Below are positions 33,601-48,600 of a DNA stretch of 60,000 nucleotides, in pieces. Made by a program: the position numbers and the translations under genes. The DNA is from Owenia fusiformis (Eukaryota > Annelida > Polychaeta > Sabellida > Oweniidae), in contig CAIIXF020000008.1 in NCBI GenBank assembly GCA_903813345.2, forward strand, positions 21,562,822 to 21,622,821, written 5' to 3'. The notes beneath the pieces were generated by a model. The model saw nothing but the letters and a program-made list of their open reading frames with translations, did no database searches and had not been told where the DNA came from. Positions within the stretch are counted from its first letter, which is position 1, and every line of letters starts with the position of its first letter.

Positions 33601-36600
33601 CTCTTTCTTCTGCATCATTTTCAGATTTGCAGCACTTGGTTGTTCTAATGCTTGGAAAATTACTGATTATATAAATACATTTGCATTTGTCTTTTTTGAG
33701 CAAATTATACGTATGGCCATTGAGTTGTTGAGGATATTGTTCATTCTAGCTTATGTGTACATGCCATTATTCATATTGCATCCTCACCCCAGGATAAGCA
33801 TTCAGGACAAGCATGTTGCTCATAACTACGTTTGCTTTATGAAAAAACAAGGCATTAACATGACAAAATGTCACCACCTAGGCTAGGTGTTCACAATATT
33901 ATGAGTTCAATCTTAAGTCAGACTTGAATTTCTGAGAACTTGTAAACGATTTTTGACTTTTTTTACCTTGAAAGGGTCATTGAAGGTCAAATTTTAAATA
34001 CTATAGTCAGATTTGAACTTCTGAAAACATGTAGATGATTTTGAAAAAAATTGAAGTCAGTCTAAACAGTATTTGTTAAGTTATTGGAAGTTGTAAGAAT
34101 TTGTTACAGACGCCAACCGCCGCAAAAAAAACGGAGACCATAACAAGATGTCACCACCAATAAAGCCTCAAAATCTATAGATGCATTTCAGAATATTCCC
34201 AAAATATGTTTTTTTGGTCATGTCATGCAAACGTACAGAAGTGCAAATTGGAAAATCACATACCAATTAATACCTTTTTAGGCAACAGTTCCTTCATGGC
34301 TAATTTCACGAAGACATCTCTTTTCTATGCAAATGTTACTAAGGTATTGATTTTCTGCAAGACCTGCATTTTTACAACTAGCCTTGCAGTCTCAATAATT
34401 TATTCAAATCACATAATGGTAAACATATCAATTCTACAAGTGGATTTACAGAACCAAACATTCCCAATGCTATAGCCTTAGGAAGGATAAAGAATCTTCT
34501 TAATCCTAGCATACATAGTCTTGTAACATTATGACAATGTAGTCCTTGAGTCTAACACTATAGTTTTTTTTTTTTTTTTTTTTTTTTATTTTTTAATTTA
34601 AAATATTTTATTTAAGTGTCACTGGTATGATACAATTAATACATATATAGGAACATAGTTAAAATACCACCAGCCGATGTCGGCTTATGAGACACTGGTC
34701 ACTAACTTCCAAATTATTATCGCAAGAACATTAAGCATATACTGTCAGACTGTAGACAATGCGTATCAGTAATGTATAATAAAACAATTTATCCCAAGTA
34801 TTGCACAGGTTTGATAATTATAAATTCATATACATAATAAATAGAAAGAGTTAACATGTAACATATTGCCTCTTTAAATTGACTAGTTAAATTATAGTAT
34901 AAAAGTAATGAGGCACTCAATCGAATGAATATGGTGAAACATACATTAGGACATTACAAATAATTATGTTTCAGTCAGCCTTTCAAGGTCAAATTGTCTC
35001 TTTACAAACATGTTATGCAAGAGAGCAGCCCATTGCCTTTGAATTGATTTTGAATGCATGAGACTAATAAATAGAAGTAAATCATTGTCAGTATTTGTTT
35101 TTATATGTGGTGTCAAAATGTTTGTAACAGTTTCATAAAAGTGTGATCTGAGGCTGGAGTAATGTTTACATTGAATGGCAAAGTGCAATTCATCTTCAAT
35201 AGTGTTACTATCACATAATTTACAAGTTCGATCTTGCAATGCTATGTTTGACCATCTACCAGTCTCAATGTTAAGTGGGAGACTACCTGTTCTCAGTTTG
35301 GCAAGCATACTTCTATGATGTCTTGGAATATAATCAGATACATAAGATTCAGTTACAACTCCATATTTGAACATTCTATAAGTTCGAAGCTTATTTCCAT
35401 TTTGCACATTATTTTTATCGTTCCAGATGTTTTTCAAGAAAGGATCTTTCGAATTGAAACAGTTCTTTAAAAGTTGTATTGTTGTTTTTACATGTAAGGA
35501 AATATTATTATCAGTGGAAATACCATTGTTTGACAACATTGTTTTAGTATGATAGTCCCAACTTCTTTTTTGTTTTAATGACCAAACATGCACTTTATAG
35601 TTCAATCTATTATGGTCCATATTGTGTAATCTCAGGTACTGGCGGGCACATTCCAATCTTGTTTTATCCACCAGAGGGCTCCACCCAAGGTCACCGCGAA
35701 CTGCTTCATTGTTGGTTTTTGGACTTACACCAAGGAATGATTTACCAGCTCGATTTTGTATATTATTTAGGCATCTATGCTCCCTAAGGCCAACAACAGC
35801 ACTGCCGTAGTTGATCACTGGTTGTACCAGGGAGTCATATAGCTTGTTAAACACTTTGAAGTCCATTCCACCAGTAGCTTTTGCTTTAGTTGTAATTACT
35901 CCCAGGGCTCTTGAAGCTGATTTGGCAATTTCACTTGCGATGATTTTGGCATCTAAGTGTTCCTCTAGCCATATACCCAGATATTTATATTTTGGAGCAT
36001 ATTCAATGGTATCTTGGCCACATGTAAAAATGTAGACTGATTGAGGGTGGGAGGGGGGCCTATAATGCACTATTTTTGTTTTGCTCAGGTTCATAGAGAG
36101 TCTCCATTTCCTGCACCATTCATTCACCTTATTTAGCATGCGTTGTAAGTCTTGAGGGGTTGGTGCTATTAATGCGATATCATCTGCATAAAGTAATATA
36201 CCTACATTGGTATCATCAACATGGACTCCACACCTCAATTGTTTCACATCAGATGCTAAATCGTTTATATAGATGGCGAACAGGGTCGGGGAAAGCAAAC
36301 AGCCCTCCTTACATCCATTAGATACCTTGAATTTAGGGGTCAGCAAGCCATTAATCCTCACTGAGCAGGTTACATCATGATACAGGGATTGAACAGCCTT
36401 AAAGATTTTTCCTTTTATTCCTATTCTATTGAGTTTGAACCATAGGCAATCTCGATTTATACTGCAAAAGGCTTTCGTCATATCGATATAACAAACATAT
36501 GTGTCCATTTTTGCTAGCTTGCGATTGTTAACAATAGAGTACAGAGTGTGGATCTGGTCACGACAGCTCCTCTTTTCTCGAAAGCCATTTTGCTCGTCCA

Positions 36601-39600
36601 CTAAGAGGGAGTTTGTTTCAAGGAAATTTGTAAGTCTTTTGTTCAATACATCACAATATATTTTACTTGGCACTGATACTAGGGTGATAGCTCTGTAGTG
36701 AAGTGGGTTCCTTGTATCCCCATCTTTGAAAATAGGGTTAATTATTCCTTCCATCCATTGATCAGGCACCATGCCAGATTCAAAACATTCCTGTATTATG
36801 TTGTGCAGTAGGGCAATACAGTGGGGATTTTTAAGTGTTTCTGCAGGGATCGAGTCAATCCCAACTGCTTTACGGAGCTTTGCTCTTGCTACAGCTTCTG
36901 CCACTTCTTGGATGGATATGTTGCCATTAAGGGTCTCCTCACTATTGGCCGCCTCTGTGTTATTTGTACGTGTATTGTTTTCTTGGATGATTTTTAGGTG
37001 ATTGTCATCATATTTATTATTGTTGTCAGTTTGAACTGAATAGAGTTTTTGGTATGAGTCAGCCCAATGTCGCAAGACTTGTTGCTTATCAGTATGGATA
37101 ACTCCTGCTTCATCAACACATTCCCATGGGATAAATTGCTTTCTGTCATTTGACATACCAAGTTTGCCAATATGACGCCAGAAGTATTATACTACTATAG
37201 TAACAACATATTAGATCTCCAATATATAAATGAGGTTTTCATATGGAAAATGATGATCACTCTCTAATCTCAGGTCTCTAAAATGCAGAGTTGAAAAGTT
37301 GTTCTGAAAAGACATAAATGTATTCCTTTATATGGGCAAACCAAATTTGTCACTTCTGCACATTTTTTGAAACTGGAAATCATGGCAGAAATTCTGAAGC
37401 AAATTCTAAAGGAATGTGTGGTAGCCCTTGGTTCATTGAGGATGAGAAAGATGAACTAGATAACGGCAACTCCGCGGAGTAGCAAATCCCAACGAACAAA
37501 ATATCAATTACCGAATTCCAATTAATTATGCTCATTACTTTGGTTGAGAATGAAAAAATTAGATTTTAGAATTGCAAACTCCTGCAAAGCAGCAATTTTG
37601 AATTTTCTGAGGTACAAATCTGAAAAATAATACCATAATTGTGATCTACTCCAAAATTCCTTCAATTTGAGTATAATATAGCCATACTTTGAAGGGATCG
37701 AAAAATTATTGCGAAATCGTACATTAGACGGCCATTTTGAATTTTACGAGGCTCGAATCAGAAAAAAGATACAATATTTGCAATCTACTCTTAATTGCCT
37801 TTCGTTTGAGTATAATAAAGCTATACTTCAGAAAGATCTAAAAATCAGCGAAAATTTCTGTTTTCCTGTTTCCCCCCATACATGGCCCCTGGGGGTCAGG
37901 ATGAAAAACACAGAATATATGTGAAATAGATAAATGTTGTGAATACACTACCAAAATTTCAAACAATAATATTAATTACTTTGGTTTAGAATGAAAAATT
38001 TATGATTTTTGCGAAAAAGTCACGTCATTTTTAAAGCGGCGGCCATCTTGAAAAATTTTTTTTTTGCGTAAAACTATTCACCAATATACATCTTTCCACT
38101 AAATATGAAGAAAATCTGTCAACTAGTATTTGAGTTATCTTCCGGACAGACGGACGGACTGACTGACTGACGGACAGACGGATGGACGGAGGGCTTCACT
38201 ATATCCCTAACGAACTTCGTTCGTTGGGATAATGAGTCATTGACAGAATCCTTGATATTATTCAGAACACCTTGCAGAGTAATCTAACCAGATAACATTA
38301 AAATCCCTCATCTATAAGGACACTTTCCCTGCTTTATATGCATGTACTATACAAGATCAAAGAATATATATGTATATGTATATTAACAAAATGATTCAAA
38401 GTAAATTCCCAACATTTATCAAACTTGAAGCACATGTAAATGTTTCAAGTTTTGTATGTTGATAAGATATGGAATAATGAGAGTATTGGTATGTTGAATA
38501 TTACCTAGTTCCCACCACATAGACTGATAAACTCAAAATATCTCTCTGCCATGGCATAAGTTCTAGATTCCATGTGCTAAGTTGTAACACAATAATGTGA
38601 AAGTTCAGAAAAACTCATTTAGCTCATTAAGTAAATGTCGATTTTAGAAATAAATGTAAGTTACCATTCTGATACTCATAGCATCTTTCAGTTTCACCTG
38701 GAACATCTTTCTGTTTCACCATCTCAGGGCTGAGAAGAAATGAGATGTCATGGTTTATCATGATGGTAAGTTACAACCAAGATGATCCTCAAACAAGCAC
38801 ACGTTGCAGAAATAAATTTAAGTTACAATGAAGATGATCATCAGAAGACAAGCCTTGCGGTTATATTGATCTTATCAGGGATTCAGTTAGTAGTTATATC
38901 ACAAATGTAAATATGGGGATTATGACAAGAATAGCTTAACTCCCTGCTAGTTGAGACATTCAACAATTTAACTCAGAATAAAGATTTCTAATGTCAAGAT
39001 AATCAAGAACCAACACCAATGTTTCCATTTTTATTTTAAATAATGTTCTTGGTTAATGAGATACTATAGGAACTATCTTAAAAATCGAATATGGCATGAG
39101 CTTCGTCCATATCAATTGAGTGACTTTAGTAGCATACAACCAAAATAAAATTGTCATGTTGATAACTTTGTGAAAAGTTGTGAAACATATTGAAAGCCTC
39201 TACAGGAATTTCTGTCATTTTTGGGCTGACAAAGTACTACAGAAATGATGGTGACATATCATACTCTCAAATATAATGCAGTTATTGGCAAAATGGCAAA
39301 ATTTGCTCCTAGAGCGTGAGAATAACAACGGACTCGTCCAGACTCCAGAGATAAGAGATTTAGCACATGAGATACAAATATGACAGTTATATTGACCAGA
39401 GTAGGATGATTACTCATGGGATTAGAGAATATAGATTGATTATTCTCCATGATAATTCAACTGCTGACAATTTGAAAACACCCCAAGAATAAAATATAAT
39501 ATTGTATAATCAGGCCTCCCCTGTCTCATATAAATTACAATATTTAGCAAATGATTTCACAGTATATCTTACATGGAATCTTATATTATCAGTATATTGC

Positions 39601-42600
39601 TGTCAAGCAATTACAAATTGAGTTTGGTAGATAATACTAAAGAATCAAAATACAGGCCAAATAACCCTTCTTCAAATTATCTGATAATATACTTTTAGTT
39701 AATCGAGATCAGAACACAATCAACTAGACTGGGCAAATTCAGGGAATAATATTTCTGAGTACATTTACAGCAGATTTTTTGCTTTTGCTATTAATGAACT
39801 GGGAATGATGACAGATCCAATGGAGAATAAAATACCTCCCTACATGTTAAATATCAGCCATCATACCTGACATGATTTGAAATTGCATCATAAATATAAC
39901 TTTTATTGACACTAATTAACACAACTTGTTAAATATAAATACACAACATGTCAATATCAACTTGACAGGTAACAGGTCTACAAATATAAAACTCATCAGC
40001 GATAAATTTTAAATGGGGTTGTTACGCTTTAAAGTATAGACACATTACAGAATATGTACACATTGTATTACAAAGAATCAAATCCCTACATTTTTGATGG
40101 GTCAGGATGACAGCTTTTCAAAATTGCATTATTTATTCCCTGTTATCTTGTTGGAGTTGTCATGGTAACTAAGACTTAAGCATTACTTATATTTACCTGT
40201 AAGTGATAGAGGACATGCATTCCAGATAAGATGAATTAGATTTGAAATCGTGAATTGAATATCTCAGTATCCCAACTTTTCTATAGAATAAAACTTATGT
40301 TACTTCCTAATCAGTTATTTTTATTCAATTATTTTTGACAACCAGAAACAATAGTATTATAGTACTGTACTAATGATTTCTAAGTGCCTTGCACCTGGGA
40401 GATATACCCTATTGAGAATGTGATGATAACCCTGTATCCAGTTGAAAACAATTTGTATCAAGTTGGAGATTTGGAAAACCTTTTTGGGAGATATTTTTCT
40501 CAGTCAGAATAGACAAGATTAGAATCTTGCAGTTGAAAAAATCCTCCTAAATAAACAGTAGTTAATTATTTCTGATATAACTTTTGATTCCACACCAGAA
40601 ATTGTGGAGAATGCCATAGAATGGAGAGTGCTATAGAATGGGTTTAAGATGATGAAGATTTCATACAAGGCTGTTATATGCAAGTTATTATAGAAATCCT
40701 GCATTTGCATTTTTGAATCAAGGAAATGTGTTAATAGCCAGATAAGACAAGTGCCCCTATAATTGGCTTGGTACATTCATCAACCAAGAAGAAAAATGTA
40801 AAATGTATGGCAAGAGAAGAAACAAGGAAATGAAGGCCTGATTTATCTTTACAAATTGCAGTATGTGGAAGTAAAGTGGCGCAGTACCCTTTCCAATCTT
40901 TGCTGCTTGTAAGAGAGTGTCATCTTTAGCTATAGTAGTTAGTTTGTAACTAGACTCTGCGCATAATAGAGTAGTGGAGCAAAGGGTTTGCTTAAAATTC
41001 TTTTGTCAAGTATGAGGTGCTCATTTAATACAAGTATAAAAATTCAGTGTAAAAATGCTCCACTCAAGTGTCCACATACTCAACACCAACAGACTTTGAA
41101 TCCCATGAAAATATCATGCGTTGGGAAAACAATATTTTAGGAATATAAAACTGGGTTAAAATTAATCCAATGAATTTCATGAAAGATACAAGTTAAGTCA
41201 TGCCTGATATCAAAGATTATCCTAAGACAGTAAATTGTAAAGGGACTTTTGCAAGTAATACAGCTCAGGGTAACCGGACAACTCATCCCCTAGACAACTC
41301 ATCCCTGGACAACTCATCCCCTAGACAACTCATCCCCTGGACAACTCATCCCCTAGACAACTCATCCCCTAGACAACTCATCCCCTAGACAACTCATCCC
41401 CTGGACAACTCATCCCCTAGACAACTCATCTCCTGGACAACTCATCCCCTGGACGACTCATCCTTTGGCATGTTTGAGTAATTTAATGTAATATTATTAA
41501 TTCATATATTATTCAAATGATTAACACGATCCTCGATTTAATACCTCACTTTTGTTACGTAAACAGAAATTCAAAAAATGGTTAAGATCTGCACTTCTAA
41601 CTCTTTCTATTTACATAACAATAGTAAGGTATTAAAGCGACGATTCTGTTGTCTTCTGACTGACAAGTGAACAAAGATTTTCTTGAGGGGAAATCTGGAA
41701 AATTGTTTAAAAAACTATGATATACCATGGTACTACTATGGTATTGTCAAGGAGATTATCAACCAATTAATCTGTAATTTGTTTTGTAAATATTTACCTT
41801 TCATTTTACTTTTGATATACAATTTCAATATTATGTTAACATTCATTGAAGAAGCTCCTTTGATGTCATAAGCTCCTTTGATGTCATTATATGTGTGTTC
41901 ATAGTTCAAATATTCTTAAATCAAAAGATATTTTTTCACAGCAGTAAAACAGATGAAGTTACTGAAGTTCATGTTTCAAAATAATGCAGAGAGAAAACTT
42001 TATTTTTTGTCATGAAATAATAAGTCATGTATTATAAGGACAAAATACGAAGGTTTTATTGGCACCGTTTGACCATTTTATTTGTGTCAATAAAGCGAAA
42101 AATAATATTTAGAATGATTCAAAGTGTATTTAATAAATATTTATTTTCCAAAAAAAAACTTAACAATTTGGCTTCATGTGATTAAGGATGAGTTGTCTAG
42201 GGGATGAGTTGTCTTGGGGATGAGTTGTCCAGGGGATGAGGTGTCTAGGGGATGAGATGTCCAGGGGATGAGTTGTCTAGGGGATGAGATGTCCAGGGGA
42301 TGAGTTGTCTAGGGGATGAGTTGTCCAGGGATGAGTTGTCTAGGGGATGAGTTGTCTGTAAGCCCAGCTCAGAGACTCACAAAATACAAACTAGGGTATG
42401 TAAGCATTTAGGACAAGGCCTTAAAAGTTATGTTTGACTATAATCAACTTTTTGCTTCACAGGTTTTTCTTTCTATTCAACTATGGTAATATGTTTTAGA
42501 CTCCTAGAGGAAGGACAATGTTTTAGCCTCCCTTGAGATAGGACAATGTTTTACATCATGTGTTTACTTACTTGAAGGGATGTCCATCACCAGTTTTCTG

Positions 42601-45600
42601 CACAGCTTGAAGGATCTGCTTGTAGACGCGGAAACTAATGGTGACAGTGAGAATGGCTAGGGACAGGTAGGCGAACACACTCAGCACTGAGAAGAGAGAG
42701 AGTGAGAGCAAGAGGATGAACACGCTCCCAAACACAACTCCAGATTTCTTCACATCGCGCCAGTAAATGAGATCTTTCACTAAAAAAGAAATGATAAGCA
42801 TGTTAGCATTAGCATAATGAGAGTAACATTATCATTTTGGATATCACTTATTTCCTTTGGTGGAAATGCATGATATTCACCCTAAAGTCTGTTTAATAGG
42901 ATACATATTATTCACCTCCTCATTAGACCTGGCACAAATTATATATACATGTATAATTAAAATTCACAATATATATATTATAAAAGAAATAAAACTACAG
43001 AACATATCAAAATCAAATAAGACAAGTTAACAAGTTAGTTGAATTGAAATCAGTTTAATAAGACTCGGTCAACATACTCTGGTTTGACTCAAAAGATAAT
43101 ACACTAATCAATAAAATGAAAGAATAATCTAAAATGTCATCACGGCCACTGCTCAGGTATTCTAGAGGGCACTCATCAAAGTGAACTATGAACTGAATTC
43201 TAAATGTTCCTTTAAATTATGCAAACGTGATCATTCTGAACAAAACCTTTTTGTTTTGAGAATTTAAAACTATCAGGACTATATAAAGCATCATGCTAAG
43301 CAGAGGTGTGCCATTACTTGATGCATGACTTGATGTTCATATACAAATACATGTATTATATATATGATCAAAATGAAGTTTCATATAAATGAAAAATGAT
43401 GACAAACATGAAAAGTACAATCCGTTGAACATGGAAAATGAAATGATGATGCATCCTTTAATACATATCAACTTATTTTAAGAATAAGAAAAAATAGAAG
43501 TGAAAAAGAATATTAAAAGAATGTAAGACATAACTGAAAATCAAAAATAAATGGAAAATAAAACTCCACATCAGATATGGGAATACTGGGTTGGAAAAGC
43601 CATCACAGTGTTCTTGTAAATCAGCCAAAGGTTCTAATAAAAGGACTCAGTTTTCATACTCAACAGCCATTGGCATTCCCTAGGGTATCAAACAAACTGT
43701 GCTTTTAAAATAATATAATAATATATAAATCAAAACTCTCAAAAATCGCAAGATTCCTAAATGTTATTTGACAACCCTGTACAATGTCATAATGGTTCAC
43801 ATAGTATGATGTCATAAGGATGATGATGTCACAAAGCTCCAAGATGCTACAAGGCAGCACCTACCCCAAGCTACAGCTTCCTCTTCCACTTCCTCCCAGA
43901 CACCATTAGATGGCGCTTCTATATATAGATATACGACAACACGTTACAACAATACTAAAACTTATTTTGCTCATGATGATTTTGATTTCTATTTCAACAG
44001 AAATTTAATGTTCAAGGACATCTGAAATAGGTTTTCTCAACTTGCAGCTACAAAATGCGATTTTCTTCATTTTAAGCCCATTGTAGAGTTCTTGCGATAG
44101 CCATTATAAAGGAAATGTTAGATAACTGTTAATGGGCATAAATAACTTAATAAAATTAACTGATAAATTTAATTGGCCCCCATGTGATTAGTAACGTAAT
44201 AAATAATATATAGTTTTGGTTTATTGGTTCCTTGGTAATCACGACGTCACAGCAACCATATGATTGTTGTGTAAACAAATAACAAAACACCTTGGCATTA
44301 TGACGTCATGATTTAATGGACCAAAATGGGCCATGTGTGGACCAGCTAGAGATCACATGGGGGGCAATAACGTCACAACCTATTTGAATATTCCTTATTA
44401 TTAACCAGTTATAACGATCGTTAGAGTGAAATAATGTTCACAATTCTGATGAGAAAACATGTCCAAATACATTTATCAAAAAATTCTATTGATTCCTTTA
44501 GGTCAGAAATACCATTTCATATCTGCTTTAAGATTCTTCCAAAGTCAGCTTCTGTAATCACTGAACAAGTTCATGATTCTTGACAAAAATAATATTTTAA
44601 ATGATGAACAAAAATATAAAGTATCTTGTTATGTATGATTATGTAGCCCAAAATAAATGTGTTAGTTAGTAACATATCTACCTAAATACAGAAACAAAAC
44701 TGAAGTAAATCATTTTTGTTTCATGAATATACAACAGTAAACCATAAACATGCTAAATTGCTAATCCCAACATAAATAAAATACATGTAATACTCTTTCT
44801 TTTAGCACTGGATGATGAACCAGTTGTTAATGCTTATATTAAGAAACCACAATCTTATGAAAAAGATCTTAGGAAAAGTCAATCTGGTTCACAGCCCTAT
44901 GTAAGCCATACTAATCCCATGTTGCCTTCCTTTGGTTATACCCCAAGACAGGTCAATATGAAGAAAATATGGCTAACAGACATTAAATTCAGTTTTGAGC
45001 ATGCCATCTGATTTCATAGGTACAGGCTTTCTGCAATGATAGAATTATCATTTTAATTTTAAACTGGTTTCTCTGAGGGTTTATGTTTATAATGTAAGGG
45101 ATCACATAAAGGGTTCAGGTGCTTCATTGGGCTCTGTAAAAGACCAAGTGCATATACTTAAATGGGACTTTTGGTCTTGCATCAAACCCCTGTTCCCACC
45201 CTTTGTCTCTTTATCATAGAAAGAACAACAGGCTTAAAACAAGACTTTGTGGCTTATTCTTAAACATGTATGGATTGGGATTCCTTTAACCACATTTATC
45301 TATTTCAAAATTTTACATCTTGAAAGAAAATGTGAAATTCCTCAAATTCTATCATTTGAATGAGAAAGAGCATTTTGTGTAAGACATTTACATGTATTTG
45401 ATTCATCCAGTTCTAAATCAGCCTTTATATACTATATTTAGACAATACAAGAAACATGCAAAACAGTTCAAAGCCCCGATTGTATTCCAAATTGAACAGA
45501 AATAAAAATTCACTGAACTTGTGAACTAAATATAACTGTGAATACAGACCTGTACAACCTATACCATGCGGTAAAATAGACACACGACAGGATTAGAATG

Positions 45601-48600
45601 TTTTCTAGTCCATATTTCCTAAATTCCAAGCACCAAAAGTCTCTCTTAACAAGACATAGATCTAAGAAATTAAAGGTTATCTAAACATAATGAGTCTAGC
45701 ACAGTATACTTTTCAAATCTATAAAGGATAAGTGATAGTAAAGTACCAAATCCCTGTCCCTGAGGGCAATACAGGGACTCGATTCAACACTTGATTGGTG
45801 AAACTCTATTTGATACTGTATACAGAAATTGGGAGTCTTGCATCAAACGTCTTTTACCATGCCTCTTTATAAAAGTTACCAGTAATGATTTGAGGAAGGT
45901 ATATAGTAGACAGCTTGATGAAGACTTTATAACTGATGCCAAATAATTTGATTTTAGACTTTTTGGTGCTTTGAATTTATGAAGATGGTGTTAAAGAGGC
46001 TTTGTGGTACATGTACATGTTTAGCTGAGTCGGCTGTTTTATGAAATAACACAGGTTTTATGTTAAAACAAAGTCTCTTTATCTTTTACTTGCTTTGTAT
46101 TATTCGCAAATTAGGTAAGATTGCAGGAATTAACATTTCAAATTTTATAACATGCTTTGAAACAAAAACCTCATACAAAATAGAGTTTAAATCAATGCAC
46201 TATAATTTTATTAATGTACAGCTACATGAAAACTTCAATCAATTAATAAAATAACCATTATTGGAAATTATAATCGATCACACGTGTTGATAATATTTAT
46301 TCAATTAGTTTATTAAAACATGCTCAGAGGCTACTTCAGATGGTAAGAATATCCCATAGGCTCATGTGTTAAGCAAATCTTGATTTATATCAGGATTGCA
46401 AAATGAGTATTTATTGAACTAAAACACCGTGCAGGGAGAATATATCTTTTTCATTTGTTAAGGTCTTGCTATCTTCCCAAGGGATTGTCCATGAAAGATG
46501 AGAGATCCTTGATTTGGAAGTCTCATATCTGTCTTAAATCTTGCTGATTTATATGAATCACAAGATTTAACATATTAAACTGAAAATGAGTTCAAGAAAA
46601 AAATGCTTTTTATGGGCAAGTGGCAAGGGGGAGCTTACAACTGGGTATGCTATAAAAGATCTCGCACCAAGACCCTGTTATACACCTCCTCTCTCACTCA
46701 GGCACTAGAGGGAGAAGAATGGCAGTAATAGGGTCTAATTCAAGACTATTTGCAATATCAGAATGGGAAAGATTTGCCAGTAAAATGGTAATAATAACAA
46801 TTATGAAACTCATTACATCTTTCTGTAGACTAACAAGCAATATTTCTCATAAAAGGCTTGATTTCTTAGAATGAGTAATAACTAAGCACTATATAATATA
46901 ATATACACATGAATCAACATGCTGATTGTAAAGAGAACTTTGTATCTTGTGATATATGAACATAAAAAACTGAATGTTCTTTTATGACACAATGCGTTAA
47001 ATTCAACAAAATAAGCAGGGCTCAATGTAATATACCAAGCTCAACAAAATATGCTGTATGAACTTAACACATACATCAAGTTGTAAGGTCATTAGTATCA
47101 AATAATCATTAGGCTATTTTCAGGGTGAGAAACTAAATCAGTTGCATCATACTTGGAGGCAACTTCATCCTTCTATTCTGATGACTGCTACCCTGATGAA
47201 ATGAAGCAAAAGTAGTTGTGGTCTTTCATGGAAGTTTGATTATACTCCAGTCCTTTATCAAATGCAGAAAAAGGAGTGACTTTGATTATGATAAAATAGC
47301 TGTATTTTTATCTACGACATCTGACTAAGACTGAGCAAGGCTAGATAATACAATATTCTACCTTATTGAAAGATTCTAGTTTTGGATGCAAGCAAACTCT
47401 CAATAAAAAGGGTGGACGACTGCTGTGTATATTCACTAAGCTTTCATTATAACCCTTAGCTTGGCAAACAAAGCTCTTCTGTACAACCAGATCAATACGC
47501 AACAGATCAATATCCTAGCTATAAGCTTCACCCAGCCTGCTTGCTTGAAAAACGCATGAACCATAATCATTATGTAAAACTCAATCTAAACGAATAGCAT
47601 TAAAAGACAAGTTCTAATACCTGAAGCTTAAATTATGCATATATTGCAAAAAAATTCAGAGAAATGAAACAAAAATATTTTATGCATAGGGAGTTATAAT
47701 TCAATGTCTAATTTAATGAACAGGAAAAAATGTAATTACTCTCTCTCTATTGCTTGGAATTAAGGACTACCTCTACCCTCTATCACTGCCAATCACACAA
47801 TAGAGTTTCAAATCCCAATTATTTCCATGATTTGATTCAATCTGGCAAACAGGCTGGTAAGTGAGTATGATTATAGGAATTAACGTGACATGAAGGTTGA
47901 TATAATCCGAAGAGTCCCAGATGGTATTTCAAATGCAAATTCCCAGAATGTCTTCATTCAACGGGGGAGCAAAAATCAGTACTTCATTCTTCATACCTTG
48001 TACACATTTGAACATTGACGATTCCATTACTAGAATATTGTACTTGGAAGAATTTGTCCAAGTGATAAATAAAATAAGGCCTAACATTAGACCAGAATGA
48101 TTACAATCTGTATTGCCTAATGATGAGTCTTACTGCTGAGTTTAGATCAGTCTGGCCTAGACTCTCTACAGTAAAATATTGATGAAATGTTTGAACCTGT
48201 TGCTAAAGCGATTACATTTGTGAGTTCTTCAATATTGTTTGATGACAAATGTGGCTTTTGGGACATAAAATAAGATAAAAATGTTCATATTTAAGGCGCT
48301 TCATGAATGTAGATTTTTTAATGTTTAACTGTATATGTATATGCATATGCACTCCCTCCTTCTGGTGAAAAGATAACATCCATGGATGGATGCATGTAAC
48401 AGCTGTTAGCAAGCATGGAGAATGCTACTGGCTATAATTTGCATTAATATCCATTTTTACAATACAAATCTATTGAAGATTTACACTCTCCTTTCTTCAC
48501 TAAAATATTGCTTAGATTGAATTTCAAAAATCAATGTATGTTAAACACAAATTACAAGTTTACCCCCTCCCCAAACAAATTAAGACTGTGTGTAAATTGA

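Larger units (their letters stand above)
30021..34563. other. Reticulon intron 3, proximal part, no gene seen
   Basis: AT-rich intron with several ATGCAAAATGTCACC-family fragments, a TCTTGCATCAA hairpin at 30133-30222 and a GC-richer patch at about 32060-32800 that may be a promoter. No convincing coding exon. Confidence 0.6.
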
